DNA of 31,116 nt from Clostridia bacterium (GCA_017379815.1 JAFNVK010000129.1:1-31116), one strand, 5' to 3'; shown: positions 20,938 to 29,420, numbered from the stretch's first letter. Notes: generated by a model from the sequence alone, not told the origin. Numbers and translations: made by a program.

Positions 20938-21594
20938 ATGAACTATACGGAACAAGAAATGCAAGCCCTCATCGACAACATCGTCAAGGCGGTTGTCGCG
21001 GGCGGCGTACAGAATAACGGCGAGATCCCCGTGGGCATCTCCAACCGTCATATCCATCTGACGCGTGAGCACGTGGATATCCTGTTCGGCAAGGGCTACG
21101 AGCTGACCAAGATCAAGGATCTTTCCCAGCCCGGCCAGTTTGCCTGCAAGGAGCAGCTCACCATCGTCGGCCCTTCCATGAGAGCCATCGAGGGTGTGCG
21201 CGTGCTGGGTCCTGAGCGCAAGAAGTCGCAGGTGGAGATCTCCAGAACCGACAGCTTCGTGCTCAAGGTCAAGCCCCCTGTGCGTGAGTCGGGCGATCTT
21301 TCGGGATCCTCTCCCATCACGATCATCGGCCCCAAGGGCGTGGTCACCCTCAGCGAGGGCTGCATCATTGCCAACCGCCACATTCACATGAGTGAGGAGG
21401 AGGGCAAGGCCTTTGGCGTTCGCGACGGCGAGTATTGCGACGTGGAGCTTTGCGGCGAGAGAAGAAGCCTGTTCTATGACGTGCAGATCCGCGTACACAA
21501 GGATTTTCGTCTGGAAATGCACATCGATACGGACGATGCCAATGCCGCAGGCGTTGGAAACGGCTTCCGTGCCAAGCTGATCAAGAGAAAGTAA
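20938..21594 (+). CDS. pduL: Phosphate propanoyltransferase PduL
   Basis: 218 residues from ATG 20938 (CGGGAGA eight bases upstream; the in-frame GTG 20932 is too close). N-terminal encapsulation helix NYTEQEMQALIDNIVKAVV (2-20). The two zinc-binding segments are SNRHIHLT (His38, His40) and ANRHIHMS (His148, His150); His195 is in EMHIDTDDANAAG. It converts propionyl-CoA and phosphate to propionyl-phosphate and frees CoA for PduP inside the shell. It directly follows pduP, and ackA lies just before pduP, so the acid branch is complete. Confidence 0.96.
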   Translation: MNYTEQEMQALIDNIVKAVVAGGVQNNGEIPVGISNRHIHLTREHVDILFGKGYELTKIKDLSQPGQFACKEQLTIVGPSMRAIEGVRVLGPERKKSQVEISRTDSFVLKVKPPVRESGDLSGSSPITIIGPKGVVTLSEGCIIANRHIHMSEEEGKAFGVRDGEYCDVELCGERRSLFYDVQIRVHKDFRLEMHIDTDDANAAGVGNGFRAKLIKRK

Positions 21595-21601
21595 GTCCCA
21601 T

Positions 21602-21627
21602 GCAAGGAGCGCACGACCGCGCCTTGC
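21602..21627 (+). other. Intercistronic hairpin between pduL and the Fe-ADH gene
   Basis: GCAAGG (21602-21607) pairs with CCTTGC (21622-21627), and inside it GCG (21609-21611) with CGC (21618-21620), with one A/G mismatch. No U tract follows, so it is not a terminator. Confidence 0.5.
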
Positions 21628-21646
21628 CACCGAGAAGGGAAAACCA

Positions 21647-22786
21647 ATGAATATGTTTTATTTGCGGTCGCGCATCTTCTTTGGAGAGGATGCGCTCGCC
21701 GCGCTTAAAGATATGGAGGCAAGGAACGTCACCATCATCACCGATGAGTTCCTCGTCAAAAACGGCGTGGCCGACCGTGTGGCCTCCATGATCACAGGGG
21801 CCCGTGAGGTGCGGATCTTTTCCGAGATCCGTCCCGATCCGCCGATCGATATGATCGCCAAGGCGCTTGCCTTTTTGCTGGAGAGTGACACCGACACCGT
21901 CGTCGCCGTGGGAGGAGGATCCTCCATTGACGCGGCCAAGGCAACGGTGCTGATGTACGAGCAGAAGGTCGGACGCGACGTCAAGCTGGTTGCCATTCCC
22001 ACCACGAGCGGAACGGGAAGCGAGGTCACGCGCGTGGCCGTCGTTACCGATCCCGAGGCGGGAAAGAAATATCCGCTCTTTTCGGAGGCACTGCTTCCCA
22101 ATGCGGCTATTCTTTCGGGGGACTTGACCGTCAGCGTTCCTCCCGCCGTTACGGCGCATACGGGCTTTGACGTCATCACGCACGCTCTAGAGGCCTACGT
22201 TTCGGTGAACGCAAACGATTTTACCGACGCCTTTGCCGAAAAAGCGCTCGAGCTGGCCTTCACCTACCTGCCCGTGGCCTACCGCGACGGGGAAAACCGA
22301 AAGGCGAGAGAAAAGATGCAAACGGCCTCCTGCCTTGCGGGAATGGCCTTTAACGATGCAGGACTTGGTGTCAACCACGGCATCGCACACGCGCTGGGAG
22401 CGGTCTTTCATCTGCCGCACGGCATGGCGAACGCGATGCTGCTCTACCACGTGATGCGCTACAACGCGGAGCTGGACACGGCCGCCTTTGCTGGCGAGCC
22501 CAATCGCGTTTGCAATCGCTTGGCACGCATCGCGCGCTTTATCCACCGTCCTGCCTTTACCAAGCAGCAGGGTGCGCGCAATCTGCTTGACGAGATCAAG
22601 CGCCTGACCGTGGAAATGAAGATCCCGCAGACGCTTGGTGAGGTGGGAGTCTCCCGCGAGGAATACGAGAAGATGCGTGAGCACATCGTGGAGAGCGCTT
22701 TGCGTGATGCCTGCACGGCGACTAATCCGCGCAAGCCGGACGCAAACGCGATCCGCACGATCCTGCGCGGCATCGAACGCTTCTGA
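21647..22786 (+). CDS. Iron-containing alcohol dehydrogenase (PduQ-like)
   Basis: 379 residues; ATG 21647 after GAGAAGGGAAAACCA. Type III dehydrogenase: nucleotide motif VVAVGGGSSIDAAKA, IPTTSGTGSEVT, and metal ligands in HTGFDVITHALEAYVS and GVNHGIAHALGAVFHLPHG. The expected role is reduction of propionaldehyde to 1-propanol (PduQ) or of lactaldehyde to 1,2-propanediol (FucO-like), regenerating NAD. It lacks an N-terminal encapsulation helix, unlike the zinc dehydrogenase at 12409. It is the last gene of the BMC operon and is followed by a strong bidirectional terminator. Confidence 0.93.
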   Translation: MNMFYLRSRIFFGEDALAALKDMEARNVTIITDEFLVKNGVADRVASMITGAREVRIFSEIRPDPPIDMIAKALAFLLESDTDTVVAVGGGSSIDAAKATVLMYEQKVGRDVKLVAIPTTSGTGSEVTRVAVVTDPEAGKKYPLFSEALLPNAAILSGDLTVSVPPAVTAHTGFDVITHALEAYVSVNANDFTDAFAEKALELAFTYLPVAYRDGENRKAREKMQTASCLAGMAFNDAGLGVNHGIAHALGAVFHLPHGMANAMLLYHVMRYNAELDTAAFAGEPNRVCNRLARIARFIHRPAFTKQQGARNLLDEIKRLTVEMKIPQTLGEVGVSREEYEKMREHIVESALRDACTATNPRKPDANAIRTILRGIERF

Positions 22787-22823
22787 ACAAAGGAAAAAGC
22801 GGCAACGCTTGCTACACGAAAAA

Positions 22824-22858
22824 AGGTACGCTCCATGCAAAACGCATGGAGCGTACCT
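22824..22858. terminator. Bidirectional terminator between the BMC operon and the pantothenate kinase gene
   Basis: A perfect 15-bp stem (22824-22838 with 22844-22858, loop AAAAC). CTCTTTT follows on the plus strand, and six A precede it on the plus strand, giving a U tract on the minus strand. It thus ends both convergent units. Confidence 0.95.
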
Positions 22859-22900
22859 CTCTTTTGGCAGGGCGGGGAGCCGCTGCGCCAAGGAATGGCT

Positions 22901-23749
22901 TTATTCGTGATTGAGTGCCGCGCCGATGACCGTGCCGAACTGCGCATTCTCGGGAATGAGGAAGCGCACGCCAAAGCTGTCCGAAAGATTTTCAAAGACG
23001 TAGCGAATGGGCGCGATGGTGGTGAGGTTTCCGGTCAGCACGATGCGGGAAAGGTTGAAATTCCGTGCGGCAAAGACTGCGAGCATCGCAATGGTCTCGG
23101 CCACCATGTTGGTGATGCCGAGCGCGAGGTCGGAGGGAGTCGCCAGATCCGAGACCTTGCCGAAGTTTGCGGCGGTCAGGTTTTCGTTCACGCCCTGATA
23201 GGGGCGATGCTTGGCGATGTCCTTGATGCGCAGGTCAATGTTGTCGAGGTTGCCGTCGGCGCAGAGCTGCTCGATGTGGTCAATGCTGTCCACGCCCAGA
23301 AGCTTGCGGGAGAGGCCGACCACCGTGCCTCCGCCAACGCCCGTTCCGCCAAGGTACTTGATCTGATACTTCTCGCCTTCCTTTTTCGCGTAGATCAGAG
23401 CCGTGCCCGTTCCCATGCTCACCACGATGGCCTCGTCAAGGCCGGAGAGATAGAGTCCTCCGATGCCGATGGAGGAAAATTCCGGAACGGCGTAGCAGGG
23501 AAGGTTATAGATGGGCTTTGCCAGATGCGCAGCACCTGCACCCGTGGTGTGGATGCGCGCAATATCGGATAGCTCCAGGCCGTTTTGCGCGGTAAATTTA
23601 CCAAAAGCGCCGTAGACCGAGGTCAAGGGATCGGTGGCGCGAACGAACTGCGGATGGATGAGCTCCTTATTTCCGCTTTTGTCCGTACGGAAGCCAACGA
23701 TCTTGGTCGTCGTGCCTCCAACGTCGATTCCGATTACGGTTTTGTTCAT
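22901..23749 (-). CDS. coaW: Type II pantothenate kinase
   Basis: 282 residues on the minus strand. The start is the ATG at 23749, which gives MNKTVIGIDVGGTTTKIVGF and has GGAGGTGA upstream; a longer frame without ribosome binding site exists. ASKHA-fold phosphate-1 motif DVGGTTTK, ADP-binding MGTGTALIY, and LGGTGVGGGTVVGLSRKLLG are characteristic of the PanK-II group found in Bacillota. It phosphorylates pantothenate, the first step of CoA synthesis. It is convergent with the BMC operon, whose PduP/PduL pair uses CoA; this neighbourhood may be chance. It is expressed from its own promoter at 23802-23830. Confidence 0.9.
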   Translation of the reverse strand: MNKTVIGIDVGGTTTKIVGFRTDKSGNKELIHPQFVRATDPLTSVYGAFGKFTAQNGLELSDIARIHTTGAGAAHLAKPIYNLPCYAVPEFSSIGIGGLYLSGLDEAIVVSMGTGTALIYAKKEGEKYQIKYLGGTGVGGGTVVGLSRKLLGVDSIDHIEQLCADGNLDNIDLRIKDIAKHRPYQGVNENLTAANFGKVSDLATPSDLALGITNMVAETIAMLAVFAARNFNLSRIVLTGNLTTIAPIRYVFENLSDSFGVRFLIPENAQFGTVIGAALNHE

Positions 23750-23801
23750 GACGGGGTCACCTCCAAGGGAAATCAAGAATTCTTGGAAAAATCTTTATTT
23801 T

Positions 23802-23830
23802 ATTATAGCATTTACTTGTAAAAAATGCAA
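23802..23830 (-). promoter_or_regulatory. Promoter of the pantothenate kinase gene
   Basis: On the minus strand TTGCAT (23830-23825) and TATAAT (23807-23802) with a 17-bp spacer. It overlaps the divergent promoter of rqcH. Confidence 0.75.
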
Positions 23831-23844
23831 CCTTATGATATAAT
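23816..23844 (+). promoter_or_regulatory. Promoter of the rqcH operon
   Basis: TTGTAA (23816-23821), 17-bp spacer, TATAAT (23839-23844). The overlap with the minus-strand promoter means the two units compete for RNA polymerase. Confidence 0.75.
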
Positions 23845-23898
23845 ATTTTTGAAAGTTTTTTCTGCGCGCTTGCGCGGAGGAAAGAAGGAGGTGGAGAT

Positions 23899-25665
23899 AT
23901 GGCTTTTGATGCGGGAATGCTGCGCTGCGTGCTTGCCGAGATCCGTGAGCGATCGGTCGGGGCAAGGGTGGAAAAGGTTTTTCAGCCCGAACGGGATGAG
24001 ATCGTCCTGCTTTTGCGAGGACCTGACGGCGGAAGCCGCCTGTTGATCAACGCAGGCTCGGGAAATCCGCGCATGGGCTTTACCTCCTCCGCAAAGGAAA
24101 ATCCCGCCGTCCCCCCCATGCTCTGTATGCTTTTGCGCAAGCATTTGCAGGGAGCAAGGCTTTGCGATGCCCGACAGGAGGGCTTTGAGCGCGTGGCCTG
24201 CCTGGAGTTTGAGGGGCGTGACGAGATGGGATTTTCCTCCCGTCGCTATCTGATCGTGGAGCTGATGGGCAAATACAGCAATCTGATCTTTGCCAACGAG
24301 GACAAAAAGATCCTTGCCGCATTGCGGACGGTAGATTTTTCCACCTCTGCCTTGCGCCAGGTCCTTCCGGGAATGCTCTACGAGCTTCCCCCAAAGCAAA
24401 ACAAGCAGGATCCTCTCCTTGCCACCGAGGCGGAGTTTGACCGCCTTTGGGATGCCGCAGGCAGGGATCTGCCGCTCAATAAATGGATCAGCACATCCTT
24501 CCTCGGCATTTCGGCCGCCGTTGCGCGCGAGATCGCCTACCTTGCCACGGGCGAATGCGATCCCATTCTTGCCGACTGCGCGCGAGAAAGCGTACGCGAG
24601 GTCTTTCTCTCCTTCTTTGCCCGTGTGCGGGAGGAACAATTCTCGCCCTGCATGATCCTGGACGGCGAAAAGCCCGTGGAATACGCCTTTTGCACGCTTT
24701 CCCAGTATACGTCGCCGCTTACCTGCCGCGACTTTGCAAGCGCGGGGCAGCTGCTGGACGCCTTTTTTGAGACGCGCGACCGAGAGGCGCACGTCAAGCA
24801 GCGCGCGGCCGATATTCTGCATATTCTGACCAACGCCGATACGCGCCTGCGCAAGAAGCTTCAGCTGCAGCGCGAGGAGCTTTCCGCTTGCGAGAAGGGC
24901 GAGGAATACCGCAGAGCCGCCGATCTCATTACGGCAAATCTCTATCAGCTGTCTCGCGGAATGTCCCGCGTGGAGCTGACCGACTATGCGGATTACCGCG
25001 AGGACGGAAGCTTTGGCACCTGCGTGATCACGCTGGACACACGCCTCTCCCCCTCGGCAAACGCGCAGGTCTACTATAAGAAATACAACAAGACCAAGAC
25101 CGCACGCGTGGAGCTTGCCAAGCAGATCGCCCTTGGCGAAGCGGAGCTTCGCTACGTGGACACCGTCTTTGATGCGCTGACGCACGCCGAAACGGCGGCC
25201 GACCTGCAGGAGATCCGCGACGAGCTTTACCGCTCGGGCTACGCTTCACGCATGAAGCATTACGTTGCTCCTCAGAAGAATAAAGCTCCCGCGGTGGCAC
25301 AGTTTTTGACCTCGGGCGGCTTCCGCGTCTATTGCGGCAAGAACAATCTGCAAAACGAATATATCACGCACAAGCTGGCAGGGAAGCAGGATTACTGGTT
25401 CCACGTCAAGAACCTCCCGGGCTCGCATACGGTGATGCTCCTGGAGGGGCGCGAGCCCTCGGTGGAGGATTTCACCGAGGCCGCCGAGATCGCCGCCTAC
25501 TTCTCGAAGGGGGCGGACGGCGACAACGTGGAGGTGGATTACACCCGCGTCAAGGACGTCAAAAAGCCTGCGGGAGCAAAGCCCGGCTTTGTGATCTATC
25601 ATACCAACTGGTCCTGCGTGGTCACGCCGAGCGCGGAGCGCGTCAAGGCACGCCGCGTGAAGTAA
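23899..25665 (+). CDS. rqcH: RqcH, ribosome quality control protein (NFACT family)
   Basis: 588 residues; ATG 23899 after GAAGGAGGTGGAGAT. NFACT-N domain (about 1-260, starting MAFDAGMLRCVLAEIRERSVGARVEKVFQP), long helical/coiled-coil arms (about 285-440, e.g. TNADTRLRKKLQLQREELSACEKG), and a C-terminal NFACT-R domain (about 460-570, FRVYCGKNNLQNEYITHKL, DYWFHVKNLPGSHTVM). It binds stalled 50S subunits carrying peptidyl-tRNA and adds alanine tails with tRNA-Ala. Position 97-98 reads Glu-Arg where RqcH/Rqc2 proteins usually have Asp-Arg. Older annotations call it fibronectin-binding protein. First gene of a three-gene unit with trxB. Confidence 0.93.
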   Translation: MAFDAGMLRCVLAEIRERSVGARVEKVFQPERDEIVLLLRGPDGGSRLLINAGSGNPRMGFTSSAKENPAVPPMLCMLLRKHLQGARLCDARQEGFERVACLEFEGRDEMGFSSRRYLIVELMGKYSNLIFANEDKKILAALRTVDFSTSALRQVLPGMLYELPPKQNKQDPLLATEAEFDRLWDAAGRDLPLNKWISTSFLGISAAVAREIAYLATGECDPILADCARESVREVFLSFFARVREEQFSPCMILDGEKPVEYAFCTLSQYTSPLTCRDFASAGQLLDAFFETRDREAHVKQRAADILHILTNADTRLRKKLQLQREELSACEKGEEYRRAADLITANLYQLSRGMSRVELTDYADYREDGSFGTCVITLDTRLSPSANAQVYYKKYNKTKTARVELAKQIALGEAELRYVDTVFDALTHAETAADLQEIRDELYRSGYASRMKHYVAPQKNKAPAVAQFLTSGGFRVYCGKNNLQNEYITHKLAGKQDYWFHVKNLPGSHTVMLLEGREPSVEDFTEAAEIAAYFSKGADGDNVEVDYTRVKDVKKPAGAKPGFVIYHTNWSCVVTPSAERVKARRVK

Positions 25666-25693
25666 CGAAACGAAAAAGAAAGAGGAATCGATC

Positions 25694-26608
25694 ATGATCT
25701 ACGATATTATCATCATTGGAGCAGGTCCTGCCGGAATGACGGCCGCTCTTTACGCCCTGCGCGCGGAGAAGTCCGTGCTGATCCTGGACGGAAACGGCTA
25801 CGGCGGACAGATCGCCCAATCCCAGGGCGTGGAGAATTATCCCGGTATTCCCATGGTCAACGGTATGGACTTTGCCGACGCGCTGATGGGACAGATCCAG
25901 GCCCTTGGCGTGGAGATGGAGTTTGCCCTGGCCACCGCGATCCGCAAGGAGGGCGACCTCTTTACCGTAGAGAGCGACGGTGGAAGCTTTGAAGGGCGCT
26001 CGGTGATCCTGGCGACCGGTCTGAAGCACCGCAAGCTGGGGGCTGAGGGCGAGGAGCGCTTCCTTGGCCGCGGCGTATCCTTCTGTGCCGTTTGTGACGG
26101 AGCCTTCTTCCGCCGTATGGACGTGGCGGTCGTTGGCGGCGGAAATACCGCCGTGCAGGACGCGCTCTATCTGGCCGAGATCTGCTCGAAGGTCTATCTC
26201 ATTCACCGCAGGGATCAGTTCCGCGCCGAGGAGGCCGTGGTTGCACGCCTGAAGGATCATCCCAACATCACCTGCGTGATGGAAAGCGCCGTGGTCTCCA
26301 TGAACGGCGACACCGCTCTGCGCTCGCTGACGCTGGAGAACCGCAGAACGGGAGAGCGCTCCACGCTGGAGGTTGCTGCCGTATTTGAGGCGGTCGGCAT
26401 GGAAACGCAGAGTGCCGCCTTCTCCGATCTGGTCAAGCTGGACGGAGACGGGTATCTTCTGGCAGGGGAGGATTGCAAGACCTCGGTTGCCGGACTCTTT
26501 GCGGCAGGAGACTGCCGACAGAAGGCGATCCGCCAGCTGACCACTGCCGTTTGTGACGGAACGGTTGCCGCACTTGCCGCGATGGATTACCTCAAGGAGC
26601 TTGCCTGA
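25694..26608 (+). CDS. trxB: Thioredoxin reductase
   Basis: 304 residues; ATG 25694 after AAAGAAAGAGGAATCGATC. FAD motif GAGPAGMTAA (9-18), redox-active disulfide CAVC (Cys131, Cys134) in VSFCAVCDGAFF, NADPH motif GGGNTA (148-153), HRRDQFRAEE, and the C-terminal FAD motif GLFAAGDCRQKAIRQ. It reduces thioredoxin with NADPH in the cytosol. The gene is 28 bases after rqcH and two bases before the hydrolase gene, so all three are probably co-transcribed. Confidence 0.96.
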   Translation: MIYDIIIIGAGPAGMTAALYALRAEKSVLILDGNGYGGQIAQSQGVENYPGIPMVNGMDFADALMGQIQALGVEMEFALATAIRKEGDLFTVESDGGSFEGRSVILATGLKHRKLGAEGEERFLGRGVSFCAVCDGAFFRRMDVAVVGGGNTAVQDALYLAEICSKVYLIHRRDQFRAEEAVVARLKDHPNITCVMESAVVSMNGDTALRSLTLENRRTGERSTLEVAAVFEAVGMETQSAAFSDLVKLDGDGYLLAGEDCKTSVAGLFAAGDCRQKAIRQLTTAVCDGTVAALAAMDYLKELA

Positions 26609-26610
26609 CC

Positions 26611-27558
26611 ATGGCAGAAGCGATCCTGATCACCGTAGGCGTTCTGCTTCTGCTTTGCGCCGCGATCACGGTGTACGCGTATTTTTCAGCCTTTCATATA
26701 TCCAACAAACGAAAGGCCAATCCCCCCGAGCTTCCAACGGGGGAGCAGTACCTGCCGCATCAGGCGAACACGATCCGTCTGGTAGCCGATATGCGAGCCT
26801 ATCCGACCGAGAGGATCACGATCCGCGCCGCGGACGGCGTCCGTCTTTCTGCACGCTATTTTCACGTGCGTGACGGCGCTCCCGTGGAGATCCAGTTCCA
26901 TGGATACAGAAGCAATCCCATTTACGATTTCTGCGGGGGAAGCGAGCTGACCCGTGCCCGCGGCTACAACGCGATCATGGTGGACCAGCGCTCCCACGGC
27001 GAGAGCGAGGGCAACGTCATTTCCTTCGGTCTGCGCGAGCGCTATGACGTCAAGGCATGGGCGGAGTACGCCGCCGAGCGCTTTGGCAAGGACTGTCCCG
27101 TGGTGCTGACGGGCGTTTCGATGGGCGCCGCCACGGTGCTGATGGCTTCGGCCCTTCCTCTGCCCGAAAACGTGGTGGGCATCATTGCCGATTGCCCCTA
27201 TTCCTCACCCAAGGCCGTTATTCAGAAGGTCTGTCGGGATATGCATTTTCCCGTGCGGCTGACCTATCCCTTTCTTCGACTCGGTGCTCGTCTGTTCGGC
27301 GGCTTTTCCTTGAGCGATGAGGGAGCCGTGGATGCAGTCAAGGAGAGCCGCGTGCCGATCCTGGTGATTCACGGTGAGGACGATCGCTTCGTCCCCTGCG
27401 AAATGAGCCGTGAGATCGCAAAGGCCGCACCCGAAAAGGTGAGGCTTGAGACCTTTCCCGGGGCGGGGCACGCGCTGAGCTATATGCTCGATCCCGTGCG
27501 CTACCGCCGCGTGACCGCGGAGTTTTTGCAGCGTTGCCTTGATGCAAAGCGCAGTTAA
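26611..27558 (+). CDS. Membrane-anchored alpha/beta hydrolase
   Basis: 315 residues; ATG 26611 two bases after the trxB stop. One N-terminal transmembrane helix (about residues 3-27, AILITVGVLLLLCAAITVYAY) anchors a hydrolase domain. The nucleophile elbow is GVSMGA with Ser170; the acid is Asp257 or Asp258 in HGEDDRFVP; His287 lies in GAGHALSY. The oxyanion-hole strand is QFHGYRSN. The family includes esterases and peptidases of unknown substrate often encoded by clostridia. No terminator is evident before the next promoter. Confidence 0.88.
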   Translation: MAEAILITVGVLLLLCAAITVYAYFSAFHISNKRKANPPELPTGEQYLPHQANTIRLVADMRAYPTERITIRAADGVRLSARYFHVRDGAPVEIQFHGYRSNPIYDFCGGSELTRARGYNAIMVDQRSHGESEGNVISFGLRERYDVKAWAEYAAERFGKDCPVVLTGVSMGAATVLMASALPLPENVVGIIADCPYSSPKAVIQKVCRDMHFPVRLTYPFLRLGARLFGGFSLSDEGAVDAVKESRVPILVIHGEDDRFVPCEMSREIAKAAPEKVRLETFPGAGHALSYMLDPVRYRRVTAEFLQRCLDAKRS

Positions 27559-27570
27559 ACCTTGTTTTCA

Positions 27571-27619
27571 GAATATTCAAAGAATATTCACTTGAAACAC
27601 AGGTTGTTTGTGGTATAAT
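27571..27619 (+). promoter_or_regulatory. Promoter with tandem GAATATTC palindromes before the ABC exporter
   Basis: TTGAAA (27592-27597), 16-bp spacer, TATAAT (27614-27619). Two copies of the palindrome GAATATTC (27571-27578 and 27582-27589) start 11 bases apart and end two bases before the -35 box, which looks like an operator for a dimeric regulator. A second TATAAT occurs at 27629-27634. Confidence 0.65.
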
Positions 27620-27671
27620 ATAACGTTGTATAATTTTGGAAACAGAAGGGAAGTGTGATCGGACCTTGGCG

Positions 27672-29420
27672 ATGATCAAGAGATTGGCGAGGTGCGTGCG
27701 GGAATACAAGCTGCCCGCGGTGCTGACGCTGATATTTATTTTGGGAGAGGCAGTTATCGAAACGCTGATCCCCTTTATCACAGCAGACCTGATCAGCAAC
27801 ATCAAGGACGGTGCGGGTATGCCGCAGATCGTGCAAACGGGCTTGCTCCTTGTGCTGATGGCTCTGCTTTCGCTCGCTTGCGGCGGTATTGCAGGCTTTA
27901 CCTGCGCAAAGGCGGCGGCAGGATTCTCCAAGAATCTGCGCCACGATCTTTTTGCAAAGGTGCAGACCTATTCCTTTGCCAACATGGATAAGTTCTCCTC
28001 CTCCTCGCTGGTCACCCGTATGACCACCGACGTGGTCAACGTGCAGATGTCCTTTATGATGCTGATCCGAACGGCGATCCGCAGTCCGCTTCTGCTCATC
28101 TTCTCGGTCGTCATGGCCTTTGTGATGGGAGGAAGTCTGGCCTTCACCTTCATCATCGTGATCCCCGTTCTTGGCGGCGGACTTCTCCTGATCGCCAAGA
28201 AGGCAATGCCTGCCTTCCACGCCGTATTCCGCAAGTATGACCGACTCAACGAATCCATTGAGGAGAACGTTCGTGCCATGCGCGTGGTCAAGGGCTTTTC
28301 GCGTGAAAACCATGAGAAGGAAAAATTTGACGGCGCGGCCGAGACCATTCGCATGGACTTTACCCGTGCCGAGCGCATCGTGGCGCTGAATACGCCCCTG
28401 ATGCAGCTGTGCATGTATTTTAACATGGTCATGATCCTTTTGATCGGCTCGAGCATTGCGATCAGCTGCGGAGGAGATCCCTTTGACGTGGGTCAGATCT
28501 CTGCCATGCTGACCTACGGCGTGCAGATCCTGATGTCCTTGATGATGCTCTCCATGATCTTCGTGATGCTGACCATGTCGGCCGAGTCGGCAAGACGTAT
28601 TTACGAGGTTCTGGGCGAGGAATCCACGCTTCAAAACCCTGAAGATCCCGTGACCGAGGTAGTTGACGGATCGATCGACTTCGATCACGTCAGCTTTAAG
28701 TACGCCGAAACGGCGAAGCGCAATTCGCTCTCGGATATCGATCTGCACATCCGATCGGGCATGACCGTCGGTATCATTGGCGGAACGGGCTCGGGCAAGA
28801 CCTCGCTCGTACAGCTTATTCCGCGTCTTTATGACGTCACCGAGGGGTGCGTCAAGGTCGGCGGTCTTGACGTTCGAGCCTATGATCTGGACACCCTGCG
28901 CGGCGCGGTTGCGATGGTTCTGCAGAAGAATCTTCTTTTCTCGGGCACAATTCGCGAGAATTTGCGCTGGGGTAACGAAAACGCCACCGACGAGGAGATC
29001 CGCGAGGCCTGCCGCCTGTCGCAGGCAGACGAATTCGTCATGTCCTTCCCGGACGGCTACGATACCAAGATCGAGCAGGGCGGAACGAACGTCTCGGGCG
29101 GACAAAAGCAGAGGCTTTGTATTGCCAGAGCCCTGTTGAAGAAGCCCAAGATCCTGATCCTCGACGACTCCACGAGCGCCGTGGATACCAAGACCGACGC
29201 CCTGATCCGCGAGGGCTTCCGTTCTTATATTCCCGATACCACCAAGATCATTATCGCTCAGCGAATCGCCTCGGTGGAAAAGGCGGATATGATCATCGTG
29301 ATGAACAACGGGGCAGTGGAGGCCGTGGGTAACCACGAGCAGCTCCTTGCCACCAATGACATCTATCGCGAGGTCTATGAGCAGCAAACGAACGGAGGTG
29401 GGCAGAATGACGAAGAATAA
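27672..29420 (+). CDS. ABC exporter half-transporter, subunit with degenerate ATP site
   Basis: 582 residues from ATG 27672; the start is uncertain because AGAAGGGAAG lies about 20 bases upstream and a TTG at 27666 is also in frame. Six-helix type IV exporter membrane domain (about 1-310), then the nucleotide-binding domain: Walker A GGTGSGKTS (Lys376), signature NVSGGQKQR, Walker B ILILDDSTSA with Asp499 in place of the catalytic Glu. This Asp is typical of one partner of heterodimeric exporters such as BmrC or TM287. The second partner is encoded directly downstream with a 14-base overlap. The substrate (drug, lipid or peptide) cannot be read. Confidence 0.92.
   Translation: MIKRLARCVREYKLPAVLTLIFILGEAVIETLIPFITADLISNIKDGAGMPQIVQTGLLLVLMALLSLACGGIAGFTCAKAAAGFSKNLRHDLFAKVQTYSFANMDKFSSSSLVTRMTTDVVNVQMSFMMLIRTAIRSPLLLIFSVVMAFVMGGSLAFTFIIVIPVLGGGLLLIAKKAMPAFHAVFRKYDRLNESIEENVRAMRVVKGFSRENHEKEKFDGAAETIRMDFTRAERIVALNTPLMQLCMYFNMVMILLIGSSIAISCGGDPFDVGQISAMLTYGVQILMSLMMLSMIFVMLTMSAESARRIYEVLGEESTLQNPEDPVTEVVDGSIDFDHVSFKYAETAKRNSLSDIDLHIRSGMTVGIIGGTGSGKTSLVQLIPRLYDVTEGCVKVGGLDVRAYDLDTLRGAVAMVLQKNLLFSGTIRENLRWGNENATDEEIREACRLSQADEFVMSFPDGYDTKIEQGGTNVSGGQKQRLCIARALLKKPKILILDDSTSAVDTKTDALIREGFRSYIPDTTKIIIAQRIASVEKADMIIVMNNGAVEAVGNHEQLLATNDIYREVYEQQTNGGGQNDEE

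Noticed and set aside
18139..21630. Minus-strand open frame of more than 1100 codons across ackA, pduP and pduL
   Set aside because: It runs antisense to four well-supported genes; in GC-rich, codon-biased DNA the opposite frame often lacks stops. The translation shows no known fold and no ribosome binding site. The same holds for long minus-strand frames at 2251-4407, 6886-9159, 12238-13527, 15551-17131 and 27588-29570.
6577..22786. B12-dependent Pdu operon or cobalamin riboswitch
   Set aside because: No PduCDE, PduGH or cobalamin genes, and the leaders of both blocks are short and A-rich without a B12-box-like structure.
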